Shown here one piece after another: positions 11,074 to 21,683 of a stretch of DNA of 64,000 nucleotides; position 1 is the first letter of the stretch; the number at the start of each line of letters is the position of its first letter. The position numbers were made by a program, and so were the translations under genes. The DNA comes from Deefgea piscis (GTDB lineage: Bacteria; Pseudomonadota; Gammaproteobacteria; Burkholderiales; Chitinibacteraceae): positions 2,666,001 to 2,730,000 of the forward strand of contig NZ_CP081149.1 in assembly GCF_019665785.1 (NCBI RefSeq), read 5' to 3'. Below the pieces are notes generated by a model that saw nothing but the letters and a program-made list of their open reading frames with translations, had not been told where the DNA came from and ran no database searches.

Positions 11074-11122
11074 TGGTATCCCCACAGAGCGGGCGTAAAA
11101 CAAGATGTGGGTAGCAATACCT
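11074..11122. repeat. 49-bp GGGTAT element, copy 4
   Basis: Starts TGGTATC and ends AATACCT, 49 bp, with ACAGAGC at positions 11-17 (as in copy 11) and GCAATACC at 41-48. It lies upstream of hisZ and one base beyond the apparent stop of the DUF2065 relic. It is the most diverged copy at its outer bases. Confidence 0.55.
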
Positions 11123-11123
11123 A

Positions 11124-11303
11124 CTACACCACCAGCGAAATCAATACGCCAACCATTAGCAAGCGAAATCCAAAATTGCTATTTGGCGATCACTCATGGC
11201 GGCAATTTTTAATCCACTTGCACACCCAATGGCAGACAAGGCAAAGGGCATAATACCTTTAAAAGGTATTAGCCCCAAGCCCTAATAAAACAACAACCGT
11301 TAC
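11124..11303 (-). pseudogene. Decayed DUF2065 (YjeT-like) membrane protein gene
   Basis: The usual position of a ~60-aa DUF2065 gene between hflC and hisZ holds only a broken frame. On the minus strand three pieces in different frames recall the family: VVVLLGLG (near 11290), then GIMPFALS...KIAAMSDRQI (about 11260-11190), then FGFRLLMVGVLISLVV ending at a TAG at 11124-11126. They match the YjeT pattern of an N-terminal hydrophobic stretch, G-x-x-PF, a polar middle and a C-terminal FG hydrophobic stretch. No start codon or continuous frame remains. Sequencing error cannot be excluded from one read of the sequence. Confidence 0.5.
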
Positions 11304-11312
11304 ACAACTAAC

Positions 11313-12191
11313 TTATTTGCCTGATCCAGCACGTGGGTTTTTCATATATTTGAAAAAGTCCGAACTTGGATCAACCACCATTAAGTCGCTTTTCTTACCA
11401 AAACTTTGTTTATAAGCATCTAGGCTCTTATAAAAAGCATAGAACTCAGGGGTTGTGCCATAAGCATCCGAGTATATCGCTGCCGCCTTAGCATCACCAG
11501 CACCCTTAAGTTGCTGCGCCTTATTATACGCATCTGCCATGATGACTTCGCGTTGTTTATCAGCATCGGCTTTAATTTTTTCAGCGTCAGCACTACCTTC
11601 AGCACGTAATTGATTGGCCACTGCTTTACGCTCAGACTGCATCCGCTCATACACGGAGTTTAAAGTGCTTGGCTCAAAATCAACTTGCTTGATACGCACA
11701 TCAATGACACGGATACCGATACGCTCGGCATCAATATTGGCGACTTTGCCAACATATTCCATCACCTTATCGCGCTTGCCGGAAATCACATCTTGTACGG
11801 TGTGCTTACCAAATTCATCGCGAAGCATGTTGTTAACGGTATTGCGAAGACGATCCACCGCTTTTCGCTCATCCATACCGACTGCTTTGTAGTATTTCTC
11901 TACATCGAAAATCTGGTATTTGATATAGCTATTGACATTCACATTCATTTTTTCAATGGTTTGAATCCGTGCAGGCATGTTCTCATCGATGGTTTGAATG
12001 CGCTTATCAAAATAACGAACATCTTGTACAAAAGGTAATTTGAAATGAATGCCAGGATCTTTAATGACCCGTTTAGCTTCAGAAAACTGGAAAATCACGG
12101 CGTACTGACGTTGATCTACAGTAAACAAACACAATGAAGCTAAAAATAACACCAGCATTACCGCTGATAACACAGGAAGAATACGATTCAT
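11313..12191 (-). CDS. hflC: Membrane protease modulator HflC
   Basis: 292 aa. SPFH/band-7 protein with one N-terminal membrane helix (residues about 5-22) and a periplasmic band-7 domain. With HflK it forms the cage around the FtsH protease and restrains proteolysis of membrane substrates. The region LFTVDQRQYAVIFQFSEAKRVI is typical of the start of the domain, and a long alanine- and charge-rich helix occupies residues 180-245. It starts 12 nt after hflK, so the two are co-translated. Confidence 0.95.
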   Translation of the reverse strand: MNRILPVLSAVMLVLFLASLCLFTVDQRQYAVIFQFSEAKRVIKDPGIHFKLPFVQDVRYFDKRIQTIDENMPARIQTIEKMNVNVNSYIKYQIFDVEKYYKAVGMDERKAVDRLRNTVNNMLRDEFGKHTVQDVISGKRDKVMEYVGKVANIDAERIGIRVIDVRIKQVDFEPSTLNSVYERMQSERKAVANQLRAEGSADAEKIKADADKQREVIMADAYNKAQQLKGAGDAKAAAIYSDAYGTTPEFYAFYKSLDAYKQSFGKKSDLMVVDPSSDFFKYMKNPRAGSGK

Positions 12192-12203
12192 TTGCCTTCC
12201 TCC

Positions 12204-13391
12204 TTAACGACCGTCACGCTCACCGCGATTAACGCGATTCGCTGGAGTTTCAGAATTAACAGCGACAGGAGCCGAAGACGTTGCCGCTGGTTTGGCTGCG
12301 TCGACATTGGCCGTTGCTGCACCATTCATTTGCATCAATTTATCCAAAGGCAGATACAACAAACTACCACCGGCCTTTTGATCTACCAACACTTTGGTTG
12401 TGTTTTGGTACATGCTTTGCATTGCATCTAAATACATACGATCACGTGTAACTTGCGGTGATTTCACATATTCAGCGGCGATTTGTTTAAAGCGAGAGGC
12501 ATCACCTTCTGCTCGGGCAACGATTTGCTCACGATAGCCTTCGGCTTCTTCATTCAAACGCGCAGCCATACCGCTGGCTTTTGGAATCACATCGTTGGCG
12601 TAAGCAGTGCCTTCGTTAATCAAGCGCGATTTGTCCTGACGAGCTTTAACCGCATCGGCAAAAGCAGCTTGTACTTGCTCTGGCGGTTGCACATCTGAAA
12701 TATTCACCCGTGCAATCGTCATCCCTGTGCCATAGCGGTTCAGCAGCGACTGCATAATTTCTTTGGTGTCTTCTGCAATCTTGCCACGACCTTCATTGAG
12801 CACGTAATCGACTTTATTGCGGCCGACTACTTCACGAATGGCTGATTCTGCCGTTTGCTTTACAACATCACGACCGCCGTCGATAAAACGATTGTCAAAC
12901 AAGAAGTCTTTCGCTGAATTGAGGGTGTACTGAACTTCCAATTGAATCTGGATAATGTTCTGGTCAGAGGTCAGCATCAAAGAGGCTTCACTATTTGAAC
13001 CCGCATCGCCACGAACACCGACATCAAGACTGCGAATTTCGGTCATATTCACCAATTCGCGCGATTCAATCGGATACGGCAAATGCCAGTGCAAACCAGG
13101 ATTAACCACGGTTTCAACATACTTACCAAAGCGAGTTACAACTGCATCTTCACGCTCGTCGACCATATAAGTACCCGATGCCAGCCACAAAGCCAACAAA
13201 GCACCCAAGACCACAAATACCCCAGTCGCACCAGAGCCAGATGATTGATTCACTGGCGCATTATTTTGAGGGATTTTATTACCGAGCAAAGCATTGATTT
13301 TATTGATGATATTACGAAAAATCTCATCCAAATTCGGTGGTCCACCTTTTTTATTTCGGTCACCACCCCATTGCGGATCATTTTGACTCAT
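12204..13391 (-). CDS. hflK: Membrane protease modulator HflK
   Basis: 395 aa. Partner of HflC in the FtsH-HflKC complex. It has a glycine- and asparagine-rich cytosolic N-terminus (WGGDRNKKGGPPNLDE), one membrane helix at about residues 55-72, then the SPFH domain (YMVDEREDAVVTRFGKY) and a coiled-coil. The C-terminal tail from about residue 350 is low-complexity A/P/S. The start overlaps the hflX stop by 4 bases (ATGA), indicating translational coupling. Confidence 0.95.
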   Translation of the reverse strand: MSQNDPQWGGDRNKKGGPPNLDEIFRNIINKINALLGNKIPQNNAPVNQSSGSGATGVFVVLGALLALWLASGTYMVDEREDAVVTRFGKYVETVVNPGLHWHLPYPIESRELVNMTEIRSLDVGVRGDAGSNSEASLMLTSDQNIIQIQLEVQYTLNSAKDFLFDNRFIDGGRDVVKQTAESAIREVVGRNKVDYVLNEGRGKIAEDTKEIMQSLLNRYGTGMTIARVNISDVQPPEQVQAAFADAVKARQDKSRLINEGTAYANDVIPKASGMAARLNEEAEGYREQIVARAEGDASRFKQIAAEYVKSPQVTRDRMYLDAMQSMYQNTTKVLVDQKAGGSLLYLPLDKLMQMNGAATANVDAAKPAATSSAPVAVNSETPANRVNRGERDGR

Positions 13392-14494
13392 TTATCTTCC
13401 TTAACGGTTTGATTCATCGCTTCAACCAGTGCTTCGCGCAAAAGATTTAATCCTTCGCCACGCAAGGCGCTTAATTTAACGCTGCGAATACTACCATATT
13501 CGTCACGTTCAACTTCGGCAGCCAAATCACGCTGATCAATCTTATTAAAGACCATCAACTGCGGTATATGTTCCGCACCAATTTCAGTTAATACTTTATT
13601 CACTTCACTAATTTGCAAATCACGCATTGGGTGATTGATATCAACCACATGCAATAACACATCCGCTTCGATTGTTTCTTCTAACGTTGCACGAAATGCC
13701 GCCACCAAGGTGTGAGGCAAATCGCGAATAAAACCAACGGTATCGGAAATCACCACCGAATGATCCGCGTCGATGTATAGCTTGCGGCTGGTGGTATCAA
13801 GCGTCGCAAACAATTGATCTGCTGCGTAGAGCTTCGCTTTGGTTAACGCATTAAATAGCGTTGATTTTCCAGCATTGGTATAGCCGACGATGGAAACAGT
13901 GAACTGCCCTGAACGATCTCGCCGCTTTCTTTGTGTCGCACGCTGCTTTTGCACAATCTGCAACTGATCTTTCAGGCGCTTAACCCGAATACCAATTAAA
14001 CGCCGATCGGTTTCAAGCTGCGTTTCACCCGGCCCACGTAAACCCACCCCACCCTTTTGTCGTTCCAGATGAGTCCAGCCGCGAATTAATCGCGTTTGGA
14101 TGTGCGCTAACTGCGCTAACTCGACTTGGAGCTTACCTTCAGAAGTTCGCGCACGTTGCGCAAAAATATCCAAAATCAAGGTGGTACGATCGAGCACTCG
14201 ACACTTGACTTTACTTTCAAGGTTTCGCTCTTGGCCAGGAGATAATTGATGATTAAAAATCACCAATCCAGCATCATGCGCTAAAACCGCCTCAGCAATT
14301 TCATCCGCTTTGCCACTGCCACAAAAATAAGCCGGGTCAGGCCGCTGACGCTTACCTTGAATAACCGCCAGTGGATGAACTCCAGCAGACTTTACTAATT
14401 CGATGAATTCTTCTTGGCTGTCGGCAAAATCAGCTTCGCCAAAATCCAGACAAACCAAAATTGCTTCATCACCGCCCTGATGGCGTTCAAACAT
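13388..14494 (-). CDS. hflX: Ribosome-associated GTPase HflX
   Basis: 368 aa. HflX splits stalled or heat-damaged 70S ribosomes. The N-terminal HflX domain ends in the glycine-rich GVGLRGPGETQLE. The G domain follows with G1 GYTNAGKST (about residue 207), G3 DTVGFI and G4 NKID. The C-terminal extension is short. It lies downstream of hfq with a stem-loop between (14542-14565), so hfq read-through probably supplies part of its expression. Confidence 0.95.
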   Translation of the reverse strand: MFERHQGGDEAILVCLDFGEADFADSQEEFIELVKSAGVHPLAVIQGKRQRPDPAYFCGSGKADEIAEAVLAHDAGLVIFNHQLSPGQERNLESKVKCRVLDRTTLILDIFAQRARTSEGKLQVELAQLAHIQTRLIRGWTHLERQKGGVGLRGPGETQLETDRRLIGIRVKRLKDQLQIVQKQRATQRKRRDRSGQFTVSIVGYTNAGKSTLFNALTKAKLYAADQLFATLDTTSRKLYIDADHSVVISDTVGFIRDLPHTLVAAFRATLEETIEADVLLHVVDINHPMRDLQISEVNKVLTEIGAEHIPQLMVFNKIDQRDLAAEVERDEYGSIRSVKLSALRGEGLNLLREALVEAMNQTVKEDK

Positions 14495-14541
14495 GCATAC
14501 CTCTTTACTTCCAGAAAAACAAAACGCCGCGCAAGATAAAA

Positions 14542-14565
14542 CCCCGAAAAGCGAAGCCTTCGGGG
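14542..14565 (-). terminator. Stem-loop between hfq and hflX, probable partial terminator
   Basis: On the minus strand CCCCGAA pairs with TTCGGGG (7 bp, 10-nt loop) and is followed by TTTT. The hfq transcript would partly end here. The same strand continues into hflX. Confidence 0.6.
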
Positions 14566-14585
14566 CTAACGAATGCTCGATCTAA

Positions 14586-14837
14586 TTAGCTTTCTGCACT
14601 GGCTGCGGCAGGATTATCATGCGGCACATTCACCGCACGAGAAGGAACAACCGTTGAAATGGCATGCTTATAAACCATTTGAGTCACCGTATTGCGAAGC
14701 AATACAACGTACTGATCAAATGATTCAATTTGCCCTTGCAATTTAATGCCATTGACCAAGTAGATTGAAACGGGCACGTGTTCTTTACGCAAGATATTTA
14801 AAAACGGATCTTGCAGCATTTGTCCCTTAGCACTCAT
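14586..14837 (-). CDS. hfq: RNA chaperone Hfq
   Basis: 83 aa. Hexameric Sm-like protein that pairs small RNAs with mRNAs. Sm1 motif ([27 protein letters not shown]) and Sm2 motif ([13 protein letters not shown]) are intact, including Q8-type and K56/H57-type residues of the proximal RNA site. The C-terminal tail is short (about 15 residues, A/S-rich), as in other betaproteobacteria. Conserved order der-hfq-hflX-hflK-hflC. Confidence 0.97.
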   Translation of the reverse strand: MSAKGQMLQDPFLNILRKEHVPVSIYLVNGIKLQGQIESFDQYVVLLRNTVTQMVYKHAISTVVPSRAVNVPHDNPAAASAES

Positions 14838-14941
14838 TATTATTCTCCGACTTGTTATTAGTTTTCCGTCTGTACGGTTTCGCTTGGAACATCTTACACC
14901 GACAATACAATTATTGGCAGCTTAGTACTATAACGCAATTT

Positions 14942-16321
14942 TTAGCGCTTTTTTAGTGCATTTTTTGCGCTTTGTGGGCCACGACGTCCACGATTTGGCG
15001 CTTCTTTGCCTTCAAATGGATTATCGGTCTTTTTAAACTGAACCCGCAAAGGTGTACCTTGCAATTTAAAGGTTTTAATAAAGAAATGCTCTAAATAACG
15101 CCAATATGATGCATGAACTGCTTCCAAAGCGTTACCGTGAATAATCACAACTGGCGGATTACTACCACCTTGGTGAGCATAACGCATTTTTGGACGAATC
15201 TTACCGGCCAATGGCGGTTGTTGACGTTCCATCGCCAGCTGCAAGGCACGCGTGAGTTTTGGCGTAGGAATCTTAATCATCGCCGCGTCATAGGCTTGAT
15301 TAATTGAACCAAACAAATCGCCTACACCGCTACCTTGTAAAGCAGAAATATAGTGATATTTCGCAAAATCAAGGAAGGCGAGCTTACGCGCCATATCGCG
15401 TTTAATAATTTCACGTTGCTCTAAGTTCGCCGAGTCCCATTTATTAATGGCGACAACCAAAGCGCGGCCAGACTCTAATACAAAGCCAGCAATCTTACCG
15501 TCTTGATCCGATACATCTTGCGTTGCATCCAATACTAAAATCACCACATTGCAATCTTCAATCGCTTGCATGGTTTTAATGACCGAAAACTTTTCAATCA
15601 TATCGGTCACCTTACCGCGGCGACGCACACCCGCAGTATCGATTACCGTATAGTTGGAGCCATTTCGTTCAAAATCAATAGCCACTGAATCACGAGTTGT
15701 ACCTGGCGCATCAAAAGCAATCACGCGCTCTTCACCAAGAATGGCGTTCACCAAGGTTGATTTGCCCACGTTTGGACGACCGACGATGGCAAATTTAGGG
15801 TGGGTTTGTTCTTCTTCTGGCTCAGGATCTGGGAAACCTTCCAAGATCTCATTAATCAGGTGACGAACGCCCTCACCATGCGAAGCAGAAATCGCAACTG
15901 GGTCACCTAAACCGAACTCATGAAACTCGGCGGTCATCACCGCACTATTCATGCCTTCAATTTTATTGACCGCCACCCATACAGGACGATCACCTTGACG
16001 CAAACGATTGGCAATCATTTTGTCTTGTGGTGTTAAGCCATTACGCCCGTCAACAATAAACACGATGGCATCGGCTTCATCAATGGCTTGCAAGGTTTGC
16101 TTAGCCATTTCAAACATAATACCTTCATCAATGACCGGTTCAAATCCACCGGTATCGATTACCAAGTAAGGTTTCTCTCCAACTTTACCATGCCCATAGT
16201 GACGATCACGCGTCAGGCCAGGCTGATCGGCTACCAAAGCATCACGAGTTTTGGTTAAACGATTAAATAGTGTTGATTTGCCCACATTGGGGCGCCCGAC
16301 GAGGGCAATAGTTGGTTTCAA
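14942..16321 (-). CDS. der: Ribosome assembly GTPase Der (EngA)
   Basis: 459 aa. Tandem-GTPase required for 50S maturation. Two G1 loops are visible, [14 protein letters not shown] at residue 8 and [14 protein letters not shown] at about residue 185, with DTGGF and DTAGVRRRG as the respective G3 regions. A KH-like C-terminal domain ends in a basic tail ([16 protein letters not shown]). It lies 60 nt downstream of bamB in the same direction. Confidence 0.98.
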   Translation of the reverse strand: MKPTIALVGRPNVGKSTLFNRLTKTRDALVADQPGLTRDRHYGHGKVGEKPYLVIDTGGFEPVIDEGIMFEMAKQTLQAIDEADAIVFIVDGRNGLTPQDKMIANRLRQGDRPVWVAVNKIEGMNSAVMTAEFHEFGLGDPVAISASHGEGVRHLINEILEGFPDPEPEEEQTHPKFAIVGRPNVGKSTLVNAILGEERVIAFDAPGTTRDSVAIDFERNGSNYTVIDTAGVRRRGKVTDMIEKFSVIKTMQAIEDCNVVILVLDATQDVSDQDGKIAGFVLESGRALVVAINKWDSANLEQREIIKRDMARKLAFLDFAKYHYISALQGSGVGDLFGSINQAYDAAMIKIPTPKLTRALQLAMERQQPPLAGKIRPKMRYAHQGGSNPPVVIIHGNALEAVHASYWRYLEHFFIKTFKLQGTPLRVQFKKTDNPFEGKEAPNRGRRGPQSAKNALKKR

Positions 16322-16381
16322 TTCAATTCCTTATTCCATCCATATGACGGTGCAACTGCGCCGCCCTAATGTCGATGGGTA

Positions 16382-17506
16382 TTACTGAGTGCTGAGCAGA
16401 TAAATACTGCCTTTTCCGGTCTGAACAATCGCTTGCGAACTATCAGATTGCGGTGCTAAATAAATGCGGCCACCATCGGTAGGCAATTGCCCAACAAAGC
16501 GACCATCTTCTGGGTTTACAACATGGATATAACCATCTAAATCACCGACTAAAATATTGCCAGCCAAAATCGCTGGTGCAGAAATTAAGCGGTTAGCTAA
16601 TAAATCTTGGCGCCAAATACTGCGGCCTGTTGTGCGTTCAAAGGCATTAATTTGCCCCTTGGCGTCGGTAACATACACGTTTTGGCTATCAATCGCTAAG
16701 CCCGTCCAGCTGGAAATTTCACGCGTCCATAGCAAATTGCCTTGCTTAGCGCCTAGACAAGCAACACGCCCTTGGAAAGCCACGGCACAAACCATATCGC
16801 CACGCACTACGGGTGGCGCAACAATATCAGTCACTCGCTCGAGCTCACTCGCACCACGCGGCAACGCCACTGGAGCCTCCCACAACACGCGACCATCTGC
16901 GATCGAAATCGCCGTTAAACGCCCTGCTGCCTGCCCTACATACACCACGCCATCAGCAACGACTGGAGGCGCATAATTACGTAACAACAAAGCCGGTTGT
17001 GGTCGCTGATAAATCCATTTTAATTCGCCTTTATCAGCCGAAAAAGCACTGACTTTGCCATCGCCTGAGCGCACAATGACCAAGTCATCACTCACAACAG
17101 GCGCTGAAATCACCTCACTCGTGACTTTAGCCGACCAAATCGCTTGACCGCTTAAATCATAGGTCAACACATCGCCATTGCTGCTACCAACCGCAATCAC
17201 ACCACCCGATATACCAACACCGCCAGCAACGGGTTGCGCAATTTTAATTTGCCAACGTTTTTTGCCATTCGCGCGCTCAAACAACGCCAATTCATTATTA
17301 CCGCCCACAGCAGCAATCAATTCACCATTAAAAGCAGGCTGAAAACGATATTCAGTTTTTCCGCCTACAGAGGATTTCCAATCAATTTTGGGATTTGCGG
17401 TGCTTGTAACCACAGGCAACTGGGCAGGTTCAGGCGCATTACTGGTAGTACTACAAGCACTAATGCTAAAGACGCTGAGTAGCAATAATGGACGAAGGCA
17501 TTTCAT
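16382..17506 (-). CDS. bamB: Outer membrane assembly lipoprotein BamB
   Basis: 374 aa. Lipoprotein of the BAM complex that inserts beta-barrel proteins. Signal peptide with lipobox SISAC (Cys about residue 18), then eight PQQ-like WD-type blades, each with a G-x-[VIL]-x-A...G...W pattern (e.g. GKKRWQIKI, GELKWIYQ, GRVLWEAPV, GNLLWTREI). The start lies 2 nt from the yfgM stop, so the two are translationally coupled. The usual yfgM-bamB-der order is kept. Confidence 0.95.
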   Translation of the reverse strand: MKCLRPLLLLSVFSISACSTTSNAPEPAQLPVVTSTANPKIDWKSSVGGKTEYRFQPAFNGELIAAVGGNNELALFERANGKKRWQIKIAQPVAGGVGISGGVIAVGSSNGDVLTYDLSGQAIWSAKVTSEVISAPVVSDDLVIVRSGDGKVSAFSADKGELKWIYQRPQPALLLRNYAPPVVADGVVYVGQAAGRLTAISIADGRVLWEAPVALPRGASELERVTDIVAPPVVRGDMVCAVAFQGRVACLGAKQGNLLWTREISSWTGLAIDSQNVYVTDAKGQINAFERTTGRSIWRQDLLANRLISAPAILAGNILVGDLDGYIHVVNPEDGRFVGQLPTDGGRIYLAPQSDSSQAIVQTGKGSIYLLSTQ

Positions 17507-17508
17507 GC

Positions 17509-18138
17509 TTACTTATCTCCCAATACATCCAACTTAATTTCTACCAATTTCAAATTCGGTGCGTCTTTTGGTAGCTTGGCAATAGCTTGGCGATAGGCAT
17601 CAGCGGCAGCCGCAGTTTGGCCTTGCATTTGCAAAATATCACCGCGCAGCTCGGCGTAAAGCGGAGAAAAACCCTCTTCTTCTGGTGTTTTCAATAGTGC
17701 CAAAGCTTCTGGATACTTTTTCTCTTCGGCCAAAATACTGGCTAATCGCAAGCGCGCTGTATCGCGTAATGCCGCCTCCTGACTATGATCAATCACCCAA
17801 GTCAATTCAGCGCGTGAAGCCGCTGCATCACCCTTGAGATAATTCAATTTAGCGGCAATTAAAGCGGCACGAGGCGCATAAGGCGTTTTGCTGTACTCAT
17901 TTTTCAATAGCAAAACACCGGCTTTAAACTTGCCATCGTCAGTCAAATTGTTTTCAATTTGCGCATACACTTCAGCGGCCTTGGCAATCTGCTGCTTTTG
18001 CCAACCTTGCCAGCCTTTCCAAGCGGCAAACGAAATCAAAAATGCCACGATCCCAAGTGCCAACCATTTACCCCAGTTTTGCCACCAGTCTTTCATGGTG
18101 GCGATTTGTTCTTGTTCTTGTAAATCAAATGCGGCCAT
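17509..18138 (-). CDS. yfgM: YfgM family periplasmic ancillary chaperone (TPR protein)
   Basis: 209 aa. Membrane-anchored protein with a cytosolic N-terminus (EQEQIATMKDWWQNWG), one helix at about residues 22-42, and a periplasmic region with TPR-like helices (YPEALALLKTPEEEGFSPLYAELRGDIL). In E. coli YfgM associates with SecYEG and PpiD and helps periplasmic folding. It lies 18 nt downstream of hisS, next to bamB as in many proteobacteria. Confidence 0.9.
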   Translation of the reverse strand: MAAFDLQEQEQIATMKDWWQNWGKWLALGIVAFLISFAAWKGWQGWQKQQIAKAAEVYAQIENNLTDDGKFKAGVLLLKNEYSKTPYAPRAALIAAKLNYLKGDAAASRAELTWVIDHSQEAALRDTARLRLASILAEEKKYPEALALLKTPEEEGFSPLYAELRGDILQMQGQTAAAADAYRQAIAKLPKDAPNLKLVEIKLDVLGDK

Positions 18139-18156
18139 GGTTATCCCCTGAATAAA

Positions 18157-19425
18157 TTAAATACTGCGAATCACTTGTGCTAACTGATCTTGCGGCACGA
18201 TTTCTTGTTTGCCTTGCTGCTCGCCAGTCAGTGTTTTTAAATTAACGGTCTGTGACGCCACTTCACCTTCACCAATCACCACGGCAAAACGCGCACCAGA
18301 TTGATCGGCTTTTTTAAATTGCGATTTAAAACTACCACTGCCGCCATGATAAATGACATTCAAGCCTGCTGCGCGCAATTGACGCGCCACGGTAAATGCA
18401 TTTCTCGCCGCGGCTTCGCCTTGATGCACCACGTAAGCATCTGGCAACTGGGCTGGAATCGCTACTTCGTTGATTTCCAATAGCAACATTAAGCGCTCAA
18501 TACCAATCGCAAAACCAACCGCTGGACAAGGTTTTCCACCTAATTGTTCAACCAAACCATCATAACGACCACCAGCAGCCACGGTACTTTGTGCGCCCAA
18601 TTGGGTTGTCGTCCATTCAAAAACGGTACAATTGTAATAATCAAGGCCACGCACTAAACGTGGATTTAAGGTATAGGCAATCCCCGCATCGTCAAGCAAG
18701 GCTTTGACGGTATCAAAGTGTGCTTTTGATTCTTCACCCAAAAAGTCGATCAGTTGCGGCGCATTTTCAGCCATTTCTTGCAAGGCTGGATTTTTGGTAT
18801 CCAAAACACGCAATGGGTTGGTATAGAGCCGGCGCTTGCTGTCTTCATCAAGGATATCGATATACCCTTCCAAATATTGAATCAACTGGGCGCGATGCGC
18901 CGCGCGCTCTGCAATATCACCCAAAGAATTGAGCTCTAAACTCATTCCCTTCAAACCAAGACGTGGCCATAAATCGGCCAGCATCACAATCACTTCGGCA
19001 TCGACATCCGGCGTTGAAAAACCAAATGCCTCAATACCCATTTGGTGAAACTGACGATAGCGTCCCTTTTGTGGACGCTCATGACGGAACATTGGGCCGG
19101 TGTACCAAAGACGCTGAGTTTGATTGTAAAGTAAGCCGTGTTCAATGCAGGCTCGTACGCAACCGGCGGTCCCTTCTGGGCGCAACGTCAGTTTTTCACC
19201 GTTAAGGCTGTCTTCAAAGGCGTACATTTCTTTTTCAACGATATCGGTATGCTCACCAACACCACGAATAAATAAATGTGTTGATTCAACAATCGGCATC
19301 CGAATCTGGCTATAGCCATAAGCGGCTAACCATTCTCGAGTTACTTGTTCAAAAAACTGCCAGCGACTTGATTCTTGCGGCAGCACATCATTCATGCCGC
19401 GAATACCTTGGATGGTTTGAGCCAT
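18157..19425 (-). CDS. hisS: Histidine--tRNA ligase
   Basis: 422 aa, normal length. Class II synthetase: motif 1 in the N-terminal region after [12 protein letters not shown], motif 2 [16 protein letters not shown], histidine loops [15 protein letters not shown], and motif 3 GFAIGIERL. The C-terminal anticodon-binding domain starts at about residue 325 (DAYVVHQGE). An 82-nt gap to ispG holds 49-bp element copy 5, which makes it part of the hisS 5' leader. Confidence 0.97.
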   Translation of the reverse strand: MAQTIQGIRGMNDVLPQESSRWQFFEQVTREWLAAYGYSQIRMPIVESTHLFIRGVGEHTDIVEKEMYAFEDSLNGEKLTLRPEGTAGCVRACIEHGLLYNQTQRLWYTGPMFRHERPQKGRYRQFHQMGIEAFGFSTPDVDAEVIVMLADLWPRLGLKGMSLELNSLGDIAERAAHRAQLIQYLEGYIDILDEDSKRRLYTNPLRVLDTKNPALQEMAENAPQLIDFLGEESKAHFDTVKALLDDAGIAYTLNPRLVRGLDYYNCTVFEWTTTQLGAQSTVAAGGRYDGLVEQLGGKPCPAVGFAIGIERLMLLLEINEVAIPAQLPDAYVVHQGEAAARNAFTVARQLRAAGLNVIYHGGSGSFKSQFKKADQSGARFAVVIGEGEVASQTVNLKTLTGEQQGKQEIVPQDQLAQVIRSI

Positions 19426-19456
19426 ATTTTTATAAACTTTAAATTAAATCAAGAAA

Positions 19457-19505
19457 GGGTATTTGATTGCAGCCCAATAAATAATATGGCTACGGAGCAA
19501 TACCC
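19457..19505. repeat. 49-bp GGGTAT element, copy 5
   Basis: Starts GGGTATT and ends AATACCC: seven-base perfect inverted ends at 49 bp. AGCC at positions 15-18 is mirrored by GGCT at 32-35, so this copy has clear dyad symmetry about its centre. It lies inside the ispG-hisS operon, 2 bases after the ispG stop codon. Confidence 0.8.
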
Positions 19506-19507
19506 GT

Positions 19508-20782
19508 TCAAATTGAAGTTAATGGAATAATTTTTGCGACCTGTTCACGCCGTTTTGATCCACCCACAGCGTAATGCGTCATCACATAACGCTCAACAAT
19601 GGCCTGAAACTCAACGGCCACATTATCACCCTTGAGCGTGACGTCTTTTTCGCCATCGATGTAAACCGGACACACCGGCACTTCACCGGTACCCGGCAAA
19701 CTAATCCCAATGTCGGCCAGCTTAGATTCACCCGGACCATTGACTACACAGCCCATGACCGCGACCTTCATCTCTTCAACACCCGGATAGTCTTTACGCC
19801 ACACCGGCATTTTTTCACGCAAAAAGCTTTGAATGTCTTGTGCCAACTCTTGAAACACGGTTGACGTGGTACGGCCACATCCTGGGCAAGCCGTGACCAA
19901 GGGCGTAAAACTACGCAAACCCATGGTTTGCAATAATTCTTGCGCCACAATCACTTCTTTAGTGCGATCGCCATTGGGCTCTGGCGTCAACGAAATCCGG
20001 ATCGTGTCACCAATCCCTTCTTGCATCAAAATCGCCAAAGCGGCACTCGATGCCACAATCCCTTTGCTACCCATGCCCGCTTCAGTCAAACCCAAATGCA
20101 ATGGGTAATCACAGCGCGCACCCAAATCGCGGTATACCGCGATCAAATCTTGCACATGGGACACTTTGCACGACAGTAAAATTTGATCGGGTGATAAGCC
20201 CCACTTCACAGCTTGTTCAGCCGATTCGAGCGCCGACACAATCAAGGCTTCGCGCATTACCGCATCGGCACTCAATGGTTGTGAGCGCTTGCTATTTTCG
20301 TCCATCATCCGCGCCGCAATGCTTTGATCGAGCGATCCCCAATTCACGCCAATGCGCACCGCTTTTTTGTACTCGATAGCTTTTTCAATCATCGACGCAA
20401 ATTTTTCGTCGCGTTTACTGCCTTTACCCACATTACCCGGATTAATCCGGTACTTCGCCAAGGCCTGCGCGCAGTCTGGATAATCACGCAATAAGCGATC
20501 GCCATTGTAATGAAAGTCGCCCACCAACGGAACTTTACAGCCCCAGTTCTCTAGCTTGGTTTTAATATTGGCCACTTGTGCTGCGGCTTCTGGGCTATTC
20601 ACGGTGATACGTACCACCTCAGAACCGGCGCGCCACAATTCAAAAATCTGTCTTGCCGTGCCTTCAGCATCAGCGGTATCGGTATTGGTCATCGACTGCA
20701 CGACGACAGGATGATCACTACCGACCCAAACATGGCCGACTTGAACTTGACGGGTTTTACGACGTGTAATCAGGCTCGACAT
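19508..20782 (-). CDS. ispG: 4-hydroxy-3-methylbut-2-en-1-yl diphosphate synthase (flavodoxin)
   Basis: 424 aa. [4Fe-4S] enzyme of the MEP isoprenoid pathway that reduces MEcPP to HMBPP. TIM-barrel N-terminal part ([21 protein letters not shown]) and a C-terminal cluster domain with CPGCGRT near residue 310 and CVVNGPGE near residue 350, which supply the three cysteine ligands. The start follows 4 nt after the rodZ stop codon. Conserved order pilF-rodZ-ispG-hisS. Confidence 0.97.
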   Translation of the reverse strand: MSSLITRRKTRQVQVGHVWVGSDHPVVVQSMTNTDTADAEGTARQIFELWRAGSEVVRITVNSPEAAAQVANIKTKLENWGCKVPLVGDFHYNGDRLLRDYPDCAQALAKYRINPGNVGKGSKRDEKFASMIEKAIEYKKAVRIGVNWGSLDQSIAARMMDENSKRSQPLSADAVMREALIVSALESAEQAVKWGLSPDQILLSCKVSHVQDLIAVYRDLGARCDYPLHLGLTEAGMGSKGIVASSAALAILMQEGIGDTIRISLTPEPNGDRTKEVIVAQELLQTMGLRSFTPLVTACPGCGRTTSTVFQELAQDIQSFLREKMPVWRKDYPGVEEMKVAVMGCVVNGPGESKLADIGISLPGTGEVPVCPVYIDGEKDVTLKGDNVAVEFQAIVERYVMTHYAVGGSKRREQVAKIIPLTSI

Positions 20783-20786
20783 ACGA

Positions 20787-21683
20787 TTATTTCAATTCCA
20801 TATTAACCACATCAGAACCGGGCTTGAGATAAACACTCAAATCCACATTTTGACCATTAAAATACAATTGGGTTTTTGGGGCGTTACCGACCTTAACGCG
20901 ATAAGGCGGCACACCGGCCACAACGCGCTCGTAACCCGGACGAATAATCTCGGACAACACTTTATTGCCATTGGCATCCACAATTTGCACCCAGCTATCG
21001 GTCTGCGAGGTAATTTTAATTGCATGCGCTTCTGCCACTGCCGATGCTGTACTCGCAAGCACCGAAACCGCTTTTTTAATCTGTGGTGCGCTGGCAACGG
21101 GCAAGGAGGCAGCAAGCTGAGGTGAACTGGCCACAGGCGCAATCGCGCTAGCAGCACTGGCCAATACAACAACTTCTTCTTGTACTGCTGACGCCGGAGT
21201 CACATCCACAATCGGCTGACTTTCCATCTCTGGCAAAGCCAACTCAGGATGAGCCGGTTGCTGCAAATACCAAAATACGCCGCCCACACCCAATGCCAAG
21301 CCCAAGACGCCCATCAATACCATCGCCGATGGTTGACGCCGACGCTTATTTTTAAATGGAATCGTGCTATTGGTTTCCAAAGGCGCATCGAGTAAAGTGG
21401 TCGGAACTTGCTCTGTAGGCAACACCTGCGCCAAATATTCAAGCAAAGGCTCAGGGTCTAAATGCACCAGCCGCGCATAATTACGCACAAAACCTCGGAT
21501 AAATAAATTGCTTGGCAATTCATCAAAGGCTTCTTGCTCAATCGCCAGCACTTGGCGCACCGCAAGTTTTAATTGATTAGCAACCTGCTCTGGACTTAAT
21601 TCTAAAGCTTCTCGTGCATTGCGTAATTGTCGACCTGCAGGTAACAAGCTTGCAGTCGATGAAGATTCAAACTGATCAGTCAT
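20787..21683 (-). CDS. rodZ: RodZ-like cytoskeletal HTH protein (DUF4115)
   Basis: 298 aa. N-terminal HTH_25 domain ([22 protein letters not shown]), one membrane helix at about residues 117-135 ([19 protein letters not shown]), an Ala/Val/Ser-rich periplasmic linker, and a C-terminal DUF4115 domain ([21 protein letters not shown]). RodZ links MreB to the wall elongation machinery. ATG at 21683 is preferred to an upstream TTG. It overlaps the pilF stop by 8 bases. Confidence 0.9.
   Translation of the reverse strand: MTDQFESSSTASLLPAGRQLRNAREALELSPEQVANQLKLAVRQVLAIEQEAFDELPSNLFIRGFVRNYARLVHLDPEPLLEYLAQVLPTEQVPTTLLDAPLETNSTIPFKNKRRRQPSAMVLMGVLGLALGVGGVFWYLQQPAHPELALPEMESQPIVDVTPASAVQEEVVVLASAASAIAPVASSPQLAASLPVASAPQIKKAVSVLASTASAVAEAHAIKITSQTDSWVQIVDANGNKVLSEIIRPGYERVVAGVPPYRVKVGNAPKTQLYFNGQNVDLSVYLKPGSDVVNMELK

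Noticed and set aside
11247..11274. Palindrome with AATACC/GGTATT as a 49-bp element
   Set aside because: Its arms face each other at short distance and neither has a partner at 49 bp. It is reported only as part of the DUF2065 relic.
16377..16425. GGGTATT beside the bamB stop codon as a further element end
   Set aside because: No ATACCC at the required distance; the 49-bp interval would run into bamB coding sequence without a match.
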